The position numbers and the translations under genes were made by a program. The notes under the pieces were generated by a model. The model did not search any database and was not told the origin of the DNA. It saw only the letters and a program-made list of their open reading frames with translations. Below are positions 63,677 through 64,000 of a stretch of 64,000 nucleotides of DNA, piece after piece; position 1 is the stretch's first letter; each line of letters opens with the position of its first letter. The stretch comes from Gautieria morchelliformis (taxonomy: Eukaryota > Basidiomycota > Agaricomycetes > Gomphales > Gomphaceae), in the NCBI GenBank assembly GCA_015179125.1, contig WHVA01000001.1, positions 248,001-312,000 on the forward strand, written 5' to 3'.

Positions 63677-64000
63677 TATGGGTCACAGTGAGGGGGTTCG
63701 GGTATAAAGAGGGAGCCATGTCCTATGGCCGACGCAGGCCTTATAGGTCCTGGCATGCTGTGTCATGTGACCCACCGCGTCGAACACTGCCCGGCGGGCA
63801 GTCATGTTGGCCGGTCTCGTGGCCTTGTCCTTGTCACCTGGCATGAAGGATGTCTCATCAGTGAGGCTTTGAGGGGTGAGTGACTGTCTTGAAATTTCTT
63901 CGTCTCACCCACGACTCTTCGTCGCTCAGCCTGTTACTTCACATGTCCGGGCGGGCCAGCATCATCGTTGGTGTGCTTGTGTTCGGCAACTGCCTTCACA
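63677..64000. promoter_or_regulatory. Upstream region of the DUF6698-like gene
   Basis: No other gene recognised. On the minus strand TTTATACC lies about 25-30 bp upstream of the ATG and is the only TATA-like word there; its use as a promoter is a guess. Confidence 0.25.

Noticed and set aside
1-64000. tRNA or rRNA genes
   Set aside because: No cloverleaf with conserved A and B boxes or rRNA core sequence was noticed; a dedicated scan was not possible.

Overview
The window looks like part of an Agaricomycete (mushroom-forming basidiomycete) nuclear genome. The host-type genes carry many very short introns (46-63 nt, GT..AG). The two decipherable host families at the right edge, a DUF6698-like protein and a basidiomycete-style protein kinase, are typical of that group. 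The mobile elements (Tad1-like LINEs with APE endonuclease and RNase H, chromodomain Ty3/Gypsy elements, Ty1/Copia elements and a PIF/Harbinger DNA transposon) also fit. Nothing bacterial is present: no operons, rRNA, tRNA or CRISPR was recognised.

About 59 kb of the 64 kb is a transposon island built by nested insertion. 1-5.3 kb: a minus-strand LINE with zinc-knuckle ORF1, APE endonuclease and a long open reverse-transcriptase frame, split by a solo-LTR-like insertion. 6.2-8.9 kb: a second LTR-like relic, then a plus-strand LINE 3' end with poly(A). 9.8-17.8 kb: Gypsy-1, a chromovirus fossil with a probable self-priming site and an extra antisense gene; a LINE fragment sits in its 3' LTR. 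19.0-25.5 kb: a PIF/Harbinger transposase gene with two introns, interrupted by a young, whole-looking Copia element (Copia-A). 25.6-26.6 kb: a block of inverted and direct repeats. 27-34.1 kb: Gypsy-2, a minus-strand sister of Gypsy-1 with a solo LTR inside it. 34.1-42.2 kb: Gypsy-4, into which a 2.2-kb near-perfect palindrome with CACTG ends has jumped. 42.2-45.3 kb: a decayed DUF3712-type host gene fragment, a GC-rich minisatellite and a second, incomplete palindrome. 45.3-52.1 kb: relics of other Gypsy and LINE copies. 52.3-56.7 kb: Copia-B with LTRs that read as identical. 57.5-59.0 kb: a solo LTR nested inside another solo LTR.

Only the last 4.4 kb looks like host gene space: a kinase-like gene (59.7-61.0 kb), a 341-bp CACTA-type MITE, and an eight-exon DUF6698-like gene that is open apart from one in-frame TGA.

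The observations most worth a second look are: (1) the 870-bp-arm palindromic CACTA-like family with 3-bp target duplications, a natural source of hairpin RNA; (2) an antisense gene with a coiled coil, a Cys-rich cluster and an acidic tail, carried between pol and 3' LTR of both chromovirus copies; (3) LTR/leader complementarity suggesting Tf1-type self-priming in the chromovirus, and half-tRNA (initiator tRNA anticodon arm) priming in both Copia elements; (4) the compound of captured gene fragment, minisatellite and palindrome at 42-45 kb. All calls come from reading the sequence by eye; no database search or alignment was run.
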